This document shows, piece by piece, positions 1 to 5,629 of a stretch of DNA of 8,022 nt. Source of the DNA: Nocardioides sp. (GTDB taxonomy: Bacteria; Actinomycetota; Actinomycetes; Propionibacteriales; Nocardioidaceae); assembly GCA_021166815.1 (NCBI GenBank), contig JAJPEO010000234.1, positions 1 through 8,022 of the forward strand. Reading direction: 5' to 3'. The notes under the pieces are model-generated. The model had not been told where the DNA came from. It worked only from the letters and a program-made list of their open reading frames with translations, and searched no databases. The translations under genes were made by a program, and so were the position numbers. The first letter of the stretch is position 1. The number at the start of each line of letters is the position of its first letter.

Positions 1-871
1 GGCGCGCGTAGACGGCGTGCTGCTCGGCCACGTGGGCGTCGTCGTCGAGCGCCGCGACCATCGCGTGCTGCTGGGGGCCGGGCATCTGCAGGCCGAGGTT
101 CTTGCGCACCGCGAGCAGCTCGCCGACCAGGGCCGGGTCGCCCGCGACGAAGGCGCAGCGGTAGCCGGCGAGGTTGGAGCGCTTCGAGAGCGAGTGCACC
201 GCCAGCAGGCCCTCGTGGGACCCGCCGCACACGTCGGGGTGCAGGATGCTCAGCGGCGCCTCGCCCTCCCACGCGCACTCGATGTAGCACTCGTCGGAGA
301 CCAGGATCGTCCCGCGGTCACGGCACCAGTCGACCACCTTGCGGAGGTGGTCGATGGGCAGCACCTTGCCCGTCGGGTTGGACGGGCTGTTGAGCCACAT
401 CAGCGCGGGCGTGCGCGGACCGATGGACGTGAGCGAGTCGGTCGCCATGGCCTCCGCGCCGGCCAGCGCCGCGCCCACCTCGTAGGTGGGGTAGGCCAGC
501 GCCGGGTAGGTGATCAGGTCACCGGCGCCCAGGCCCAGGTGGACGGCCATGGAGCCGATCAGCTCCTTGGAGCCGATCACGGGGAGCACGCCGTCGAGCC
601 CCAGGCCGGTCACGCCGTGGCGGCGCGCCAGCCAGTCGATCGCGGCCTGGCGGGTCGCCTCGAGGCCGATGGTGACGGGATAGCCGTGGGAGTCGGCCGC
701 CTCACGCAGCGCGGCCTGGACGACCTCGGGGGTCGGGTCGACCGGCGTGCCGACAGAGAGGTCGACGATGCCGTCCGGGTGAGCACGTGCCGTGGCGGCG
801 TACGAGGTCAGCTTGTCCCAGGGGAAGTCGGGAAGCCGGGACGAGACCGGCTCCCCGGCCCGACGCCTCAC
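1..871 (-). CDS. dapC: N-succinyldiaminopimelate aminotransferase (DapC-type), 3' end cut by window
   Basis: A fold-type I PLP aminotransferase, probably converting N-succinyl-2-amino-6-ketopimelate and glutamate to N-succinyl-LL-diaminopimelate in the lysine/peptidoglycan pathway. The first 290 residues are present; the family is about 360-400 aa, so the C-terminal small domain lies outside. Visible motifs are the N-terminal SRLPDFPWD signature (residues 11-19), NSPSNPTG (161-168, the usual NPxNPTG cofactor/substrate loop), SDECY (192-196) and [13 protein letters not shown] (226-238), whose Lys230 should be the PLP Schiff-base lysine. The start is a GTG whose last two bases lie in the TGA of fdxA (GTGA), so the two genes are very likely translationally coupled; there is no clear separate ribosome binding site. 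A ferredoxin gene next to this aminotransferase is typical of actinobacteria (Rv1177-Rv1178 in M. tuberculosis). Exact substrate is inferred; another aminotransferase specificity is possible. Confidence 0.88.
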   Translation of the reverse strand, partial: MRRRAGEPVSSRLPDFPWDKLTSYAATARAHPDGIVDLSVGTPVDPTPEVVQAALREAADSHGYPVTIGLEATRQAAIDWLARRHGVTGLGLDGVLPVIGSKELIGSMAVHLGLGAGDLITYPALAYPTYEVGAALAGAEAMATDSLTSIGPRTPALMWLNSPSNPTGKVLPIDHLRKVVDWCRDRGTILVSDECYIECAWEGEAPLSILHPDVCGGSHEGLLAVHSLSKRSNLAGYRCAFVAGDPALVGELLAVRKNLGLQMPGPQQHAMVAALDDDAHVAEQHAVYAR

Positions 872-1200
872 CCGTGGTCGGGGTTGATGTCCGCGGGCAG
901 CGCCGCGACCATCTCGTGGTCCTTGTCGATGACGCCCATCTTGGCCGCGCCGCCGGGCGAGCCGAGGTCGTCGAAGAAGTGGACGTTGGCGTCGTAGTAG
1001 CCCTTCCACTCCTCGGGGGTGTCGTCCTCGTAGAAGATCGCCTCGACGGGGCAGACCGGCTCGCACGCACCGCAGTCGACGCACTCGTCGGGGTGGATGT
1101 AGAGCATCCGCTTGCCCTCGTAGATGCAGTCGACCGGACACTCGTCGACGCACGCGCGGTCCTTGACGTCGACACACGGCTGGGCGATGACGTAGGTCAC
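868..1200 (-). CDS. fdxA: 7Fe ferredoxin ([3Fe-4S][4Fe-4S])
   Basis: A 110-aa soluble electron carrier. Cys9, Cys17 and Cys50 match the ligands of a [3Fe-4S] cluster; Cys21, Cys40, Cys43 and Cys46 match the ligands of a [4Fe-4S] cluster, in the arrangement CxxxxxxxCxxxCP ... CxxCxxCxxxCP known from Azotobacter FdI-type and actinobacterial FdxA/FdxC proteins. Cys25 is the extra free cysteine also found in FdI. Length agrees with the actinobacterial family (about 105-115 aa), with the acidic C-terminal extension. The start is GTG, chosen because a strong AGGAGG lies 6 nt upstream and the following residues TYVIAQPC are the expected N-terminus. Its stop overlaps the start of dapC. The redox partner cannot be told from the sequence; cytochrome P450s or oxidoreductases are the usual clients. 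Confidence 0.96.
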   Translation of the reverse strand: MTYVIAQPCVDVKDRACVDECPVDCIYEGKRMLYIHPDECVDCGACEPVCPVEAIFYEDDTPEEWKGYYDANVHFFDDLGSPGGAAKMGVIDKDHEMVAALPADINPDHG

Positions 1201-1205
1201 CTGAA

Positions 1206-1211
1206 CCTCCT
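1206..1211 (-). promoter_or_regulatory. Shine-Dalgarno site of fdxA
   Basis: AGGAGG on the minus strand, five bases before the GTG of fdxA. It is the only strong Shine-Dalgarno site directly before a chosen start in this window, which sets fdxA apart from its leaderless-looking neighbours and fits a well-translated ferredoxin. Confidence 0.85.
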
Positions 1212-1239
1212 GAAGGCGCGGAAAGAGAACTCGTTCGCC

Positions 1240-1245
1240 ACTCTA
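1240..1245 (-). promoter_or_regulatory. Candidate -10 box of fdxA-dapC
   Basis: TAGAGT on the minus strand fits TANNNT and lies 39 bases before the fdxA start, which would leave a leader of roughly 30 nt containing the AGGAGG site. No convincing -35 hexamer is visible 16-18 bp upstream. It is the best -10 candidate in the 83-bp divergent intergenic region, but rests on a short motif only. Confidence 0.4.
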
Positions 1246-1271
1246 GTGTGCGCGGCGTCACGGACGTGGCT

Positions 1272-1277
1272 GATACT
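1272..1277 (+). promoter_or_regulatory. Candidate -10 box for leaderless GNAT gene
   Basis: GATACT ends six bases before the ATG at 1284. A transcription start seven bases after the hexamer would fall on the A of that ATG, so the mRNA would be leaderless. There is no purine-rich ribosome binding site upstream of this ATG and no clear -35. The hexamer is also the left arm of a small inverted repeat (1273-1285). Confidence 0.5.
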
Positions 1278-1285
1278 CACAGTAT
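1273..1285. promoter_or_regulatory. Candidate operator: inverted repeat over -10 and start codon
   Basis: ATACT-CAC-AGTAT is a perfect 5-bp inverted repeat with a 3-bp centre. It covers the -10 candidate and the first two bases of the GNAT start codon, where a bound repressor would block RNA polymerase. It stands out as an A/T-rich symmetric patch in very GC-rich DNA. I do not recognise the regulator; a 13-bp repeat could also be chance. Confidence 0.35.
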
Positions 1286-2261
1286 GGATGAGCATCCCCT
1301 CGGCAGTCACCGGCTGGGGCCGCATGTCGTCGGTCAAAGGGTCGTGGTGCGCCACCTCCTGCCCGACGGCCGGGGCACCGACGTCCTGGGCACGTGCCTG
1401 TCGTGGACCGACGCCGACGTCGTGATCGACCGCGACCAGCCCGGGTCCGGCGAGACCGGCCCGGTCCGCATCGCGGTGTCCACGATCCTCACCGGCAAGC
1501 CGATCCCCCCTCGCGCCTCGGTGCGCAGCCGGCTCTCCCCGCGCGAGGTGGAGGAGCACGTGCTGTCGCTGTGGCCCGAGGTCGAGACGGCCTCGCTCGG
1601 CGACTGGCAGCTCCGGGCAGCGCCGGCGTACGAGGGTCGTCGGCGGCGCCGCGGCAACTCCGCGCTGGCGATGGGAGACCCGGGTGTGCCGGTCGCGGAG
1701 GCCTCCGCGCGCATCGTCGCCTTCTACCGGGAGCGTGGGCAGGAGCCGCTCGCCCAGGCCGTGGTGGGCTCACCGGAGGAGTCGGCGCTGCTCGCGTACG
1801 GCTGGCGACCGCTGGAGTCGGGCAGTGCCCACTGCCAGCTGGCCTCGGTCCCCCGCGCCCTGCGCGCCGCCACCTCCGCAAGTAACCGGCGTTCAGTGGC
1901 ACCTGACGGCGCGAATTCGCGACGGGATGTGCCACTGACTGCCGGTTACAAGGAGGAGGGGTCGCGCGTCGAGGTCACCCTCACCGACGACCACGGCCGT
2001 ACGGCGGCCCGCGGCCGAGCGGCCCTCGACGGCGACTGGGTGGGCGTCCACGACCTGTACGTCGACCCCGACCGGCGCCGGGAGGGCCTCGCCACCGCGG
2101 TGGTGGCCGACCTGCTCGACTGGGGCGCCTCGCTGGGGGCCACGACCGCGTGGCTGCACGTCGAGACCGACAACGTCGCGGCGATCGCGCACTACGAGTC
2201 GCTGGGCTTCGTCACCCACCACACGTACGGCTACCTCACGACCGGTGACCCGGCCGAGTAG
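1284..2261 (+). CDS. GNAT family N-acetyltransferase, Rv0428c/CG3035-like, carrying an in-frame palindromic insert
   Basis: A 325-aa protein. Residues 10-75 look like the small N-terminal beta domain of the Rv0428c/CG3035 family (VGQRVVVRHLL, then TDVLG). Residues 85-190 form a degenerate GNAT-like half containing RRRGNSALAMGDPG. Residues 227-320 are a canonical GNAT domain: DLYVDPDRRREGLA (257-270) is the acetyl-CoA pyrophosphate-binding motif A (R-x-x-G-x-A), and NVAAIAHYESLGF (297-309) is the typical motif B end. The family is annotated as N-acetylglutamate-synthase-like, but the substrate here is not provable. The ATG at 1284 was preferred over the in-frame GTG at 1248 because it follows a well-placed -10 and starts the recognisable family N-terminus. 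Residues 200-222 are encoded by a 68-bp palindrome with aberrant codon use, sitting in the linker between the two halves, so both domains could still fold. The gene converges on vanW with three bases between stops. Confidence 0.87.
   Translation: MDEHPLGSHRLGPHVVGQRVVVRHLLPDGRGTDVLGTCLSWTDADVVIDRDQPGSGETGPVRIAVSTILTGKPIPPRASVRSRLSPREVEEHVLSLWPEVETASLGDWQLRAAPAYEGRRRRRGNSALAMGDPGVPVAEASARIVAFYRERGQEPLAQAVVGSPEESALLAYGWRPLESGSAHCQLASVPRALRAATSASNRRSVAPDGANSRRDVPLTAGYKEEGSRVEVTLTDDHGRTAARGRAALDGDWVGVHDLYVDPDRRREGLATAVVADLLDWGASLGATTAWLHVETDNVAAIAHYESLGFVTHHTYGYLTTGDPAE
1882..1949. repeat. 68-bp near-perfect palindromic element inside the GNAT coding sequence
   Basis: Two 21-bp arms (1882-1902 and 1929-1949) match in inverted orientation at 19 of 21 positions: GTAACCGGC, two unmatched bases, TCAGTGGCAC. 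The exact centre (1910-1921) is the self-complementary CGCGAATTCGCG. Over the whole element 28 of 34 base pairs are symmetric. It is read through in frame as residues 200-222 of the GNAT protein. Of its 23 codons only 12 end in G or C, against nearly all in the flanking codons. An A flanks each side; removing 69 bases (the element plus one A) would join the flanks in frame as ...TSA-KEEG.... The other frame reads nearly the same peptide on both strands (VTG, x, QWH, ... RIR ... CH, stop). This looks like a mobile palindromic element, comparable in concept to the Rickettsia palindromic elements; the family itself is not identified. Confidence 0.8.
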
Positions 2262-2271
2262 CGGCTACTCG
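2255..2271. terminator. Hairpin spanning both convergent stop codons (possible bidirectional terminator)
   Basis: CGAGTAG-CGG-CTACTCG is a perfect 7-bp stem with a 3-base loop. The TAG stop of the GNAT gene is in the left arm and the TAG stop of vanW, on the other strand, is in the right arm. A stem shared by two converging genes could act as a bidirectional terminator, but it is short and has no T tract, so terminator activity is inferred and weakly supported. Confidence 0.35.
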
Positions 2272-4013
2272 TCGACCGCGTCCGGGTTGGTGCACTTGAC
2301 GGTGTCGCTGGGGATGTAGGTCGTCGAGAAGGTCTCGGGCGACCGCTTCTCTGTGTTGGCCCCCACCGGCCGGAAGTAGCGGATCACGTCGATGTCGAAC
2401 CCGCCGTAGCCCTCGTTGGGGTGGCACTTGAGCGAGTCGACCTTGCGGACCTTCGGCTTGGTGGGGTTGTGCCGCTCCCCCGTCGTGGTGGTGATGTCCC
2501 ACCACTTGGTGGAGTACATGTTCACCGTCACGACGCCCGAGGACGACGGCGTCGACGGGGTGACCGTCGCCTGGACCAGGACGCCGTACGGGGTGTCGTT
2601 CTTGAAGCGCAGGTCGACGGCGCCCCAGGCGACCGTGGCCTCGCGCCCGATCGGGTAGCGGGAGATGTAGAACGAGTGCGGCTTGTGCTCGACGTCCTCG
2701 AGGCCCGCGAAGAACATCGCGTTGAACAGGGTGGTGGCCATCTGGGAGACGCCGCCGCCGAGGTCCTGGATGAGGATGCCGTCGCTGATGACGTAGCCCT
2801 TGGTGAAGCCGTTGGCCTCGGTGCGCTCGCCCCCGATGCCGTTGAGCGAGAACGTCTCGCCCGGCTCCAGGACGGTGCCGTTGACCAGCTCCGCGGCGCG
2901 GCCGATGTTGACGTTGCGGTAGTCGGCGTGGGGGTAGTACGTCGTGAAGCTGGAGACCCGCTCCTTGATCTTCAGCGCCTCGGCGTCCGCCGTGGTGAAC
3001 TCGGGCTCGGCGACCTTCGCGTCGAGCGCGAGCGTGCGCTGGCCCTCGGGCTTCACGACCAGGTCGAGGAACGACGCCTCGAGCTGCGCCCGGTCGAACG
3101 TCACGCCCTTCTTGGACGGCACGATCTGAGGCACGCCACCGACCACACGGAAGGACGCGTCGTGGGGGGCTCCGGTGGTGATCCGGCGCTGGAGGACCTT
3201 GGTGAGCTTCTTGGCCTTGAGCGTGGGGACCAGCTCGCCGTCCTCGGGCTCCAGCGAGAGCGCCGCGGTGTAGGCGGCCGGGGCGACCTTGATCCGCGAG
3301 CCCTCGAAGTCGAGGACGACCGGCGCCGCCACCGCCGGGCTCGCGAAGGAGTCGAGCGCGGCCTGCACGTCGTCGGCGTCGATCGCGGGGGCGACCTGCA
3401 CGAGCTCCAGCTCGGCCGTGGTCGGCTCCTCGGAGAGGTACGCCGCCTCCATCGCCTCCAGGGTCGCCGTGGGGTCGAGCGCCTCGCCGTCCACCGGCTC
3501 GGAGCGCTCGATCTCCGCGCCGTCGAAGGTCACGGCGCCGTCCACCGGCGCCGTCCCCTGGGCCTTGTCGATGCTGCTGACGAAGCGGGTGAAGGCCACG
3601 TCGTCGACGGCCACGACGGCGCTCATGTCGTCGCCCCCGGTGAAGTAGTTCCAGAGCCGGACGGGGTCCCAGCTCCGTTCGCCGCCGGCCTCGGCGACCG
3701 AGGCCTCGTAGTCGATGTCGAGACCGACCTCGTCCGGGGTGAAGGTGAGCTCCTCGCCGTCGACGGCCACCGTGATCTTGCGGTCGGCGCGATCGGCGAA
3801 CCCGGCCCGGAGCCGCTGGGCCGCCTCGTCCTGCGGGTGCCCGCCGATGCTCACCCCCGCGACGGTCGTGCCGCGCGGGACCTTGTCACCGGCGACGAGG
3901 TGGGCGACCACGTAGAGGCCACCGAAGAGGAGGACCAACCCGAGGATCAGCCACCCGACGACCTTGGCACCGGCCTTGTCTCGGTTGTCATTGGGGCTGT
4001 TGTGGAACGACAC
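2265..4013 (-). CDS. Membrane-anchored VanW family protein with peptidoglycan-binding-like domains
   Basis: A 582-aa protein with a short cytoplasmic N-terminus (1-17), one transmembrane helix (about 18-41) and a long extracytoplasmic part. Residues about 45-345 contain two similar alpha/beta segments typical of the PG_binding_4 type found N-terminal to VanW domains (EVGLDIDYEASVAEA at 95-109; GVTFDRAQLEASFLD at 303-317). The VanW domain is about 355-475, with NIGRAAELVNGTVLEPGETFSLN (spanning 369-391), the GGGVSQMATTLFNA core (419-432) and HKPHSFYISRYPIGREATVAW (443-463). VanW proteins are linked to cell wall biology and some glycopeptide resistance clusters, but their biochemical role is unsettled; nothing here indicates vancomycin resistance. 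A tail (475-582) holds Cys530 and Cys574, which could form a disulfide outside the cell. The start is GTG, preceded seven bases upstream by a TAGACT promoter element. Confidence 0.9.
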   Translation of the reverse strand: MSFHNSPNDNRDKAGAKVVGWLILGLVLLFGGLYVVAHLVAGDKVPRGTTVAGVSIGGHPQDEAAQRLRAGFADRADRKITVAVDGEELTFTPDEVGLDIDYEASVAEAGGERSWDPVRLWNYFTGGDDMSAVVAVDDVAFTRFVSSIDKAQGTAPVDGAVTFDGAEIERSEPVDGEALDPTATLEAMEAAYLSEEPTTAELELVQVAPAIDADDVQAALDSFASPAVAAPVVLDFEGSRIKVAPAAYTAALSLEPEDGELVPTLKAKKLTKVLQRRITTGAPHDASFRVVGGVPQIVPSKKGVTFDRAQLEASFLDLVVKPEGQRTLALDAKVAEPEFTTADAEALKIKERVSSFTTYYPHADYRNVNIGRAAELVNGTVLEPGETFSLNGIGGERTEANGFTKGYVISDGILIQDLGGGVSQMATTLFNAMFFAGLEDVEHKPHSFYISRYPIGREATVAWGAVDLRFKNDTPYGVLVQATVTPSTPSSSGVVTVNMYSTKWWDITTTTGERHNPTKPKVRKVDSLKCHPNEGYGGFDIDVIRYFRPVGANTEKRSPETFSTTYIPSDTVKCTNPDAVDE

Positions 4014-4020
4014 GGCGGCG

Positions 4021-4026
4021 AGTCTA
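4021..4026 (-). promoter_or_regulatory. Candidate -10 box for leaderless vanW-family gene, overlapping upstream stop codon
   Basis: TAGACT on the minus strand ends seven bases before the GTG start. Its first three bases are the TAG stop codon of the small membrane protein gene upstream. No Shine-Dalgarno site intervenes, so a leaderless vanW mRNA from this site is likely in addition to any read-through from mshB. No -35 is evident. Confidence 0.5.
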
Positions 4027-4401
4027 GGTGGGAGGTCGCACAGACTCCGGATCGTCGATACCCCCTGGGGTGACCGGCGTGGTCCGCTCGCGGCGTCGGT
4101 CGGGAAGGACCAGGGCGACGAGGAGCGACGCGACGGCGCCGATCAGCACGGTCCATCCGGCGGCGTTCGCGGGCACCAGGTAGTCCCCCTCGGGACGGGG
4201 CACCGCACCCATCAGGACCGCCAGTCCGGAGGCGAGTGCCCAGGCCACGCGCGGCGTACGGGTGGGCAGGGCGACGAGCGCCAGCAGGCCGGTGAGCAGG
4301 GCGAGCACCAGCCACCACCACTGCTGGTGCAGGAACACGGTGGCGACGCCGGTGAGGGCACCCGCCACCAGGGCGGCGAGCAGGAGTGCGAGCGTCCTCA
4401 C
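4024..4401 (-). CDS. Small four-helix membrane protein downstream of mshB
   Basis: A 125-aa hydrophobic protein with four predicted transmembrane segments at about 3-24, 29-46, 52-67 and 82-100, and a polar, proline-rich C-terminal tail starting with DRRRERTTP (101-109) that is probably cytoplasmic by the positive-inside rule. HQQWWW (25-30) sits at the boundary between helices 1 and 2. The start was placed at the GTG that overlaps the mshB stop codon (GTGA); the reading frame stays open further upstream inside mshB, but that stretch is Arg/Gly/Pro-rich shadow coding. Start-stop overlap implies translational coupling to mshB. Small membrane proteins are often found beside mshB in actinobacteria, and this may belong to DUF6113, but I am not certain of the family. 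Function unknown; no catalytic or transport motif is visible. Confidence 0.75.
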   Translation of the reverse strand: MRTLALLLAALVAGALTGVATVFLHQQWWWLVLALLTGLLALVALPTRTPRVAWALASGLAVLMGAVPRPEGDYLVPANAAGWTVLIGAVASLLVALVLPDRRRERTTPVTPGGIDDPESVRPPT

Positions 4402-5312
4402 AGGCCTGCGAACAGGTCGGACTCGAAGCCGCCCTCGCCGCGGGGACCCGCCACGCCCTTGACGAGGCGGTAGTACTCCTCGGCCCACCACGACGACGCG
4501 CTCTCGCCACCGGAGAAGAACATGCCGTCCTGCTGGATCTGCGTACGGTGCTTCGACAGCGCCTCCATCTTGCGCCCGATCGTCGCGGACCCGTCGATCC
4601 GCGCGTCGATGAGCGCCTCGGGCGTGACGAACGGCGGCAGCGGGCCGTCGGGGTCCATGCCGGCGAACGTCTCGGTGTCGCCGGCCTCCCGCATGGCGCG
4701 CAGGCCCGCGCGCATCCGCTCCTCGCTCATCGCCCCCCAGTAGACCTTGGCGACGTCGTGCGCCTCGCCGAGGTCGGGCCGGTACGAGCGGACCGCGGCG
4801 AGCTGGGTGGCGTACATCGCGACGCGATGGGCCTGGATGTGGTCGGGGTGGCCGTAGCCGCCGAACTCGTCGTAGGTGACCAGCACCTGCGGGCGAACCT
4901 CGCGGATCACCGCCACCAGCAGGCTGGCTGCCTCGGTGAGGTCGGCGTTCCAGAAGGCGTTGTCGGGGATCTCGTCGGCGGCGACGGCGTGGCCGTCGGC
5001 GTGCCAGGCCATGCCGGAGTCGTGGAAGCGGCCGAACCCACCCAGGAAGCGGTGGTCGGTGACACCCAGGACGGCCATGGCCTCGGCGAGCTCGTCGCGG
5101 CGGTGCTCGCCGAGACCGCCCTCGAGGTGGTGGGCCAGGTGGCTGAGGTCGGGCACGAGCACCTCGCCCATCTCGCCGGCCGTGCAGGTGACCAGCGTGA
5201 CGCCGACGCCCTCGTCGACGTACTTCGCCATCGTCGCGCCGTTGCCGATCGACTCGTCGTCGGGGTGGGCGTGGACGAGCAGGAGGCGCCGGTCGGCCTG
5301 GGAGCTGGACAT
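4398..5312 (-). CDS. mshB: N-acetyl-1-D-myo-inositol-2-amino-2-deoxy-alpha-D-glucopyranoside deacetylase (MshB)
   Basis: A 304-aa zinc-dependent deacetylase of the LmbE/PIG-L fold that removes acetate from GlcNAc-inositol to give GlcN-inositol in mycothiol synthesis, in the cytoplasm. AHPDDE (15-20) supplies zinc ligands His16 and Asp19 and the general base Asp18; GGYGHPDH (151-158) supplies Tyr153, His155 and zinc ligand His158, equivalent to M. tuberculosis Tyr142, His144 and His147. GGFGRFHDSGM (91-101) and the C-terminal ESDLFAGL match MshB; together with its length (303 aa in M. tuberculosis) they argue against the related mycothiol amidase Mca. All key residues are intact. The ATG has no ribosome binding site and lies seven bases after a TAGGCT hexamer. 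The acidic 97-aa gene ends five bases upstream, and the membrane protein gene overlaps the stop codon. Confidence 0.95.
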   Translation of the reverse strand: MSSSQADRRLLLVHAHPDDESIGNGATMAKYVDEGVGVTLVTCTAGEMGEVLVPDLSHLAHHLEGGLGEHRRDELAEAMAVLGVTDHRFLGGFGRFHDSGMAWHADGHAVAADEIPDNAFWNADLTEAASLLVAVIREVRPQVLVTYDEFGGYGHPDHIQAHRVAMYATQLAAVRSYRPDLGEAHDVAKVYWGAMSEERMRAGLRAMREAGDTETFAGMDPDGPLPPFVTPEALIDARIDGSATIGRKMEALSKHRTQIQQDGMFFSGGESASSWWAEEYYRLVKGVAGPRGEGGFESDLFAGL

Positions 5313-5317
5313 GGGGA

Positions 5318-5611
5318 TCAGCCTAGGTCGGGGCGCTTGACGCGCCGTGGCTCGGTGGGCAGGTCGAGCGGCGCGAGGGGTGAGGGACGTACGTCCGGCT
5401 CGTCATCCTCCTCGTCGAGCCACCCGTCGTGGGCGTCGGCGAGCACCTCGAGCATGAACCCGGGCGCGTCGCTGAGGACCGCCCACTGGTGGTCCTCGTC
5501 GTCGTCCTCGCCGGCCAGCCGTTCCTGCTGCACCTCGACCTCGAACCCGTCGCTGCGCAGGCGCGCCGCCACCGCGGCGGCGTCGTCCTCGTCGAAGAAG
5601 ATCGCCCTCAT
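5318..5611 (-). CDS. Small acidic protein of unknown function upstream of mshB
   Basis: A 97-aa protein that I do not recognise with confidence. Asp and Glu make up 28 of 97 residues, with runs at FDEDD (6-10), GEDDDED (34-40) and DEEDDE (66-71). The pattern strand-helix-strand-strand-helix (MRAIFF, DDAAAVAARLRSDG, FEVEVQQERL, HQWAVLS, FMLEVLADAHDGWL), then a Pro-rich tail, suggests a small alpha/beta fold; it is reminiscent of RraB-like or ferredoxin-like domains, which is only a guess. It ends five bases before mshB and is probably cotranscribed with it, while the mshB -10 candidate lies in its last codons. It is divergent from the 362-aa protein gene with only 18 bp between the start codons. 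G/C-rich third positions throughout support a real gene. The ATG has no good upstream ribosome binding site. Confidence 0.78.
   Translation of the reverse strand: MRAIFFDEDDAAAVAARLRSDGFEVEVQQERLAGEDDDEDHQWAVLSDAPGFMLEVLADAHDGWLDEEDDEPDVRPSPLAPLDLPTEPRRVKRPDLG
5320..5325 (-). promoter_or_regulatory. Candidate -10 box for leaderless mshB
   Basis: TAGGCT on the minus strand ends seven bases before the mshB ATG and shares its last base with the TGA stop of the 97-aa gene. The placement predicts a leaderless mshB transcript starting at or within one base of the ATG. The alternative is translation only from a longer mRNA begun upstream, but no Shine-Dalgarno site is present to support that. Confidence 0.5.
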
Positions 5612-5616
5612 GTCAC

Positions 5617-5622
5617 TAGGGT
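5617..5622 (+). promoter_or_regulatory. Candidate -10 box for the leaderless 362-aa protein gene
   Basis: TAGGGT ends seven bases before the ATG at 5630, with no ribosome binding site between them. It occupies part of the 18-bp gap to the divergent 97-aa gene, whose own promoter must therefore overlap it; on the minus strand CACCCT (5618-5623) ends six bases before that gene's ATG, a weaker match. Confidence 0.5.
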
Positions 5623-5629
5623 GGCAGGC

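Noticed and set aside
17..997. Long open frame of 326 codons on the plus strand
   Set aside because: It is antisense to dapC and fdxA, which have intact catalytic and cluster motifs. Its product is Arg/Val/Gly/Asp-rich with no domain, as expected from an opposite-strand shadow in GC-rich DNA.
1821..1836. GGCAGTG-CC-CACTGCC hairpin 45 bases before the large palindrome
   Set aside because: It is a 7-bp stem encoded by normal, G/C-ending codons of the GNAT domain. It shares only a short core with the palindrome and is best explained by chance in GC-rich coding DNA.
1950..1959. AAGGAGGAGG, a strong ribosome-binding-like string just after the palindrome
   Set aside because: No ATG, GTG or TTG lies at a suitable distance downstream, so an internal start for the second GNAT domain is not supported.
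2265..4013. VanW gene as evidence of a glycopeptide resistance cluster
   Set aside because: No vanR/S/H/A/X-type neighbours are present, and VanW-domain proteins are widespread in Gram-positive bacteria without resistance.
2421..4073. 550-codon open frame on the plus strand
   Set aside because: It is the antisense shadow of the VanW-family gene; the product is a low-complexity run of Arg, Gly, Val, Asp and Leu without recognisable domains.
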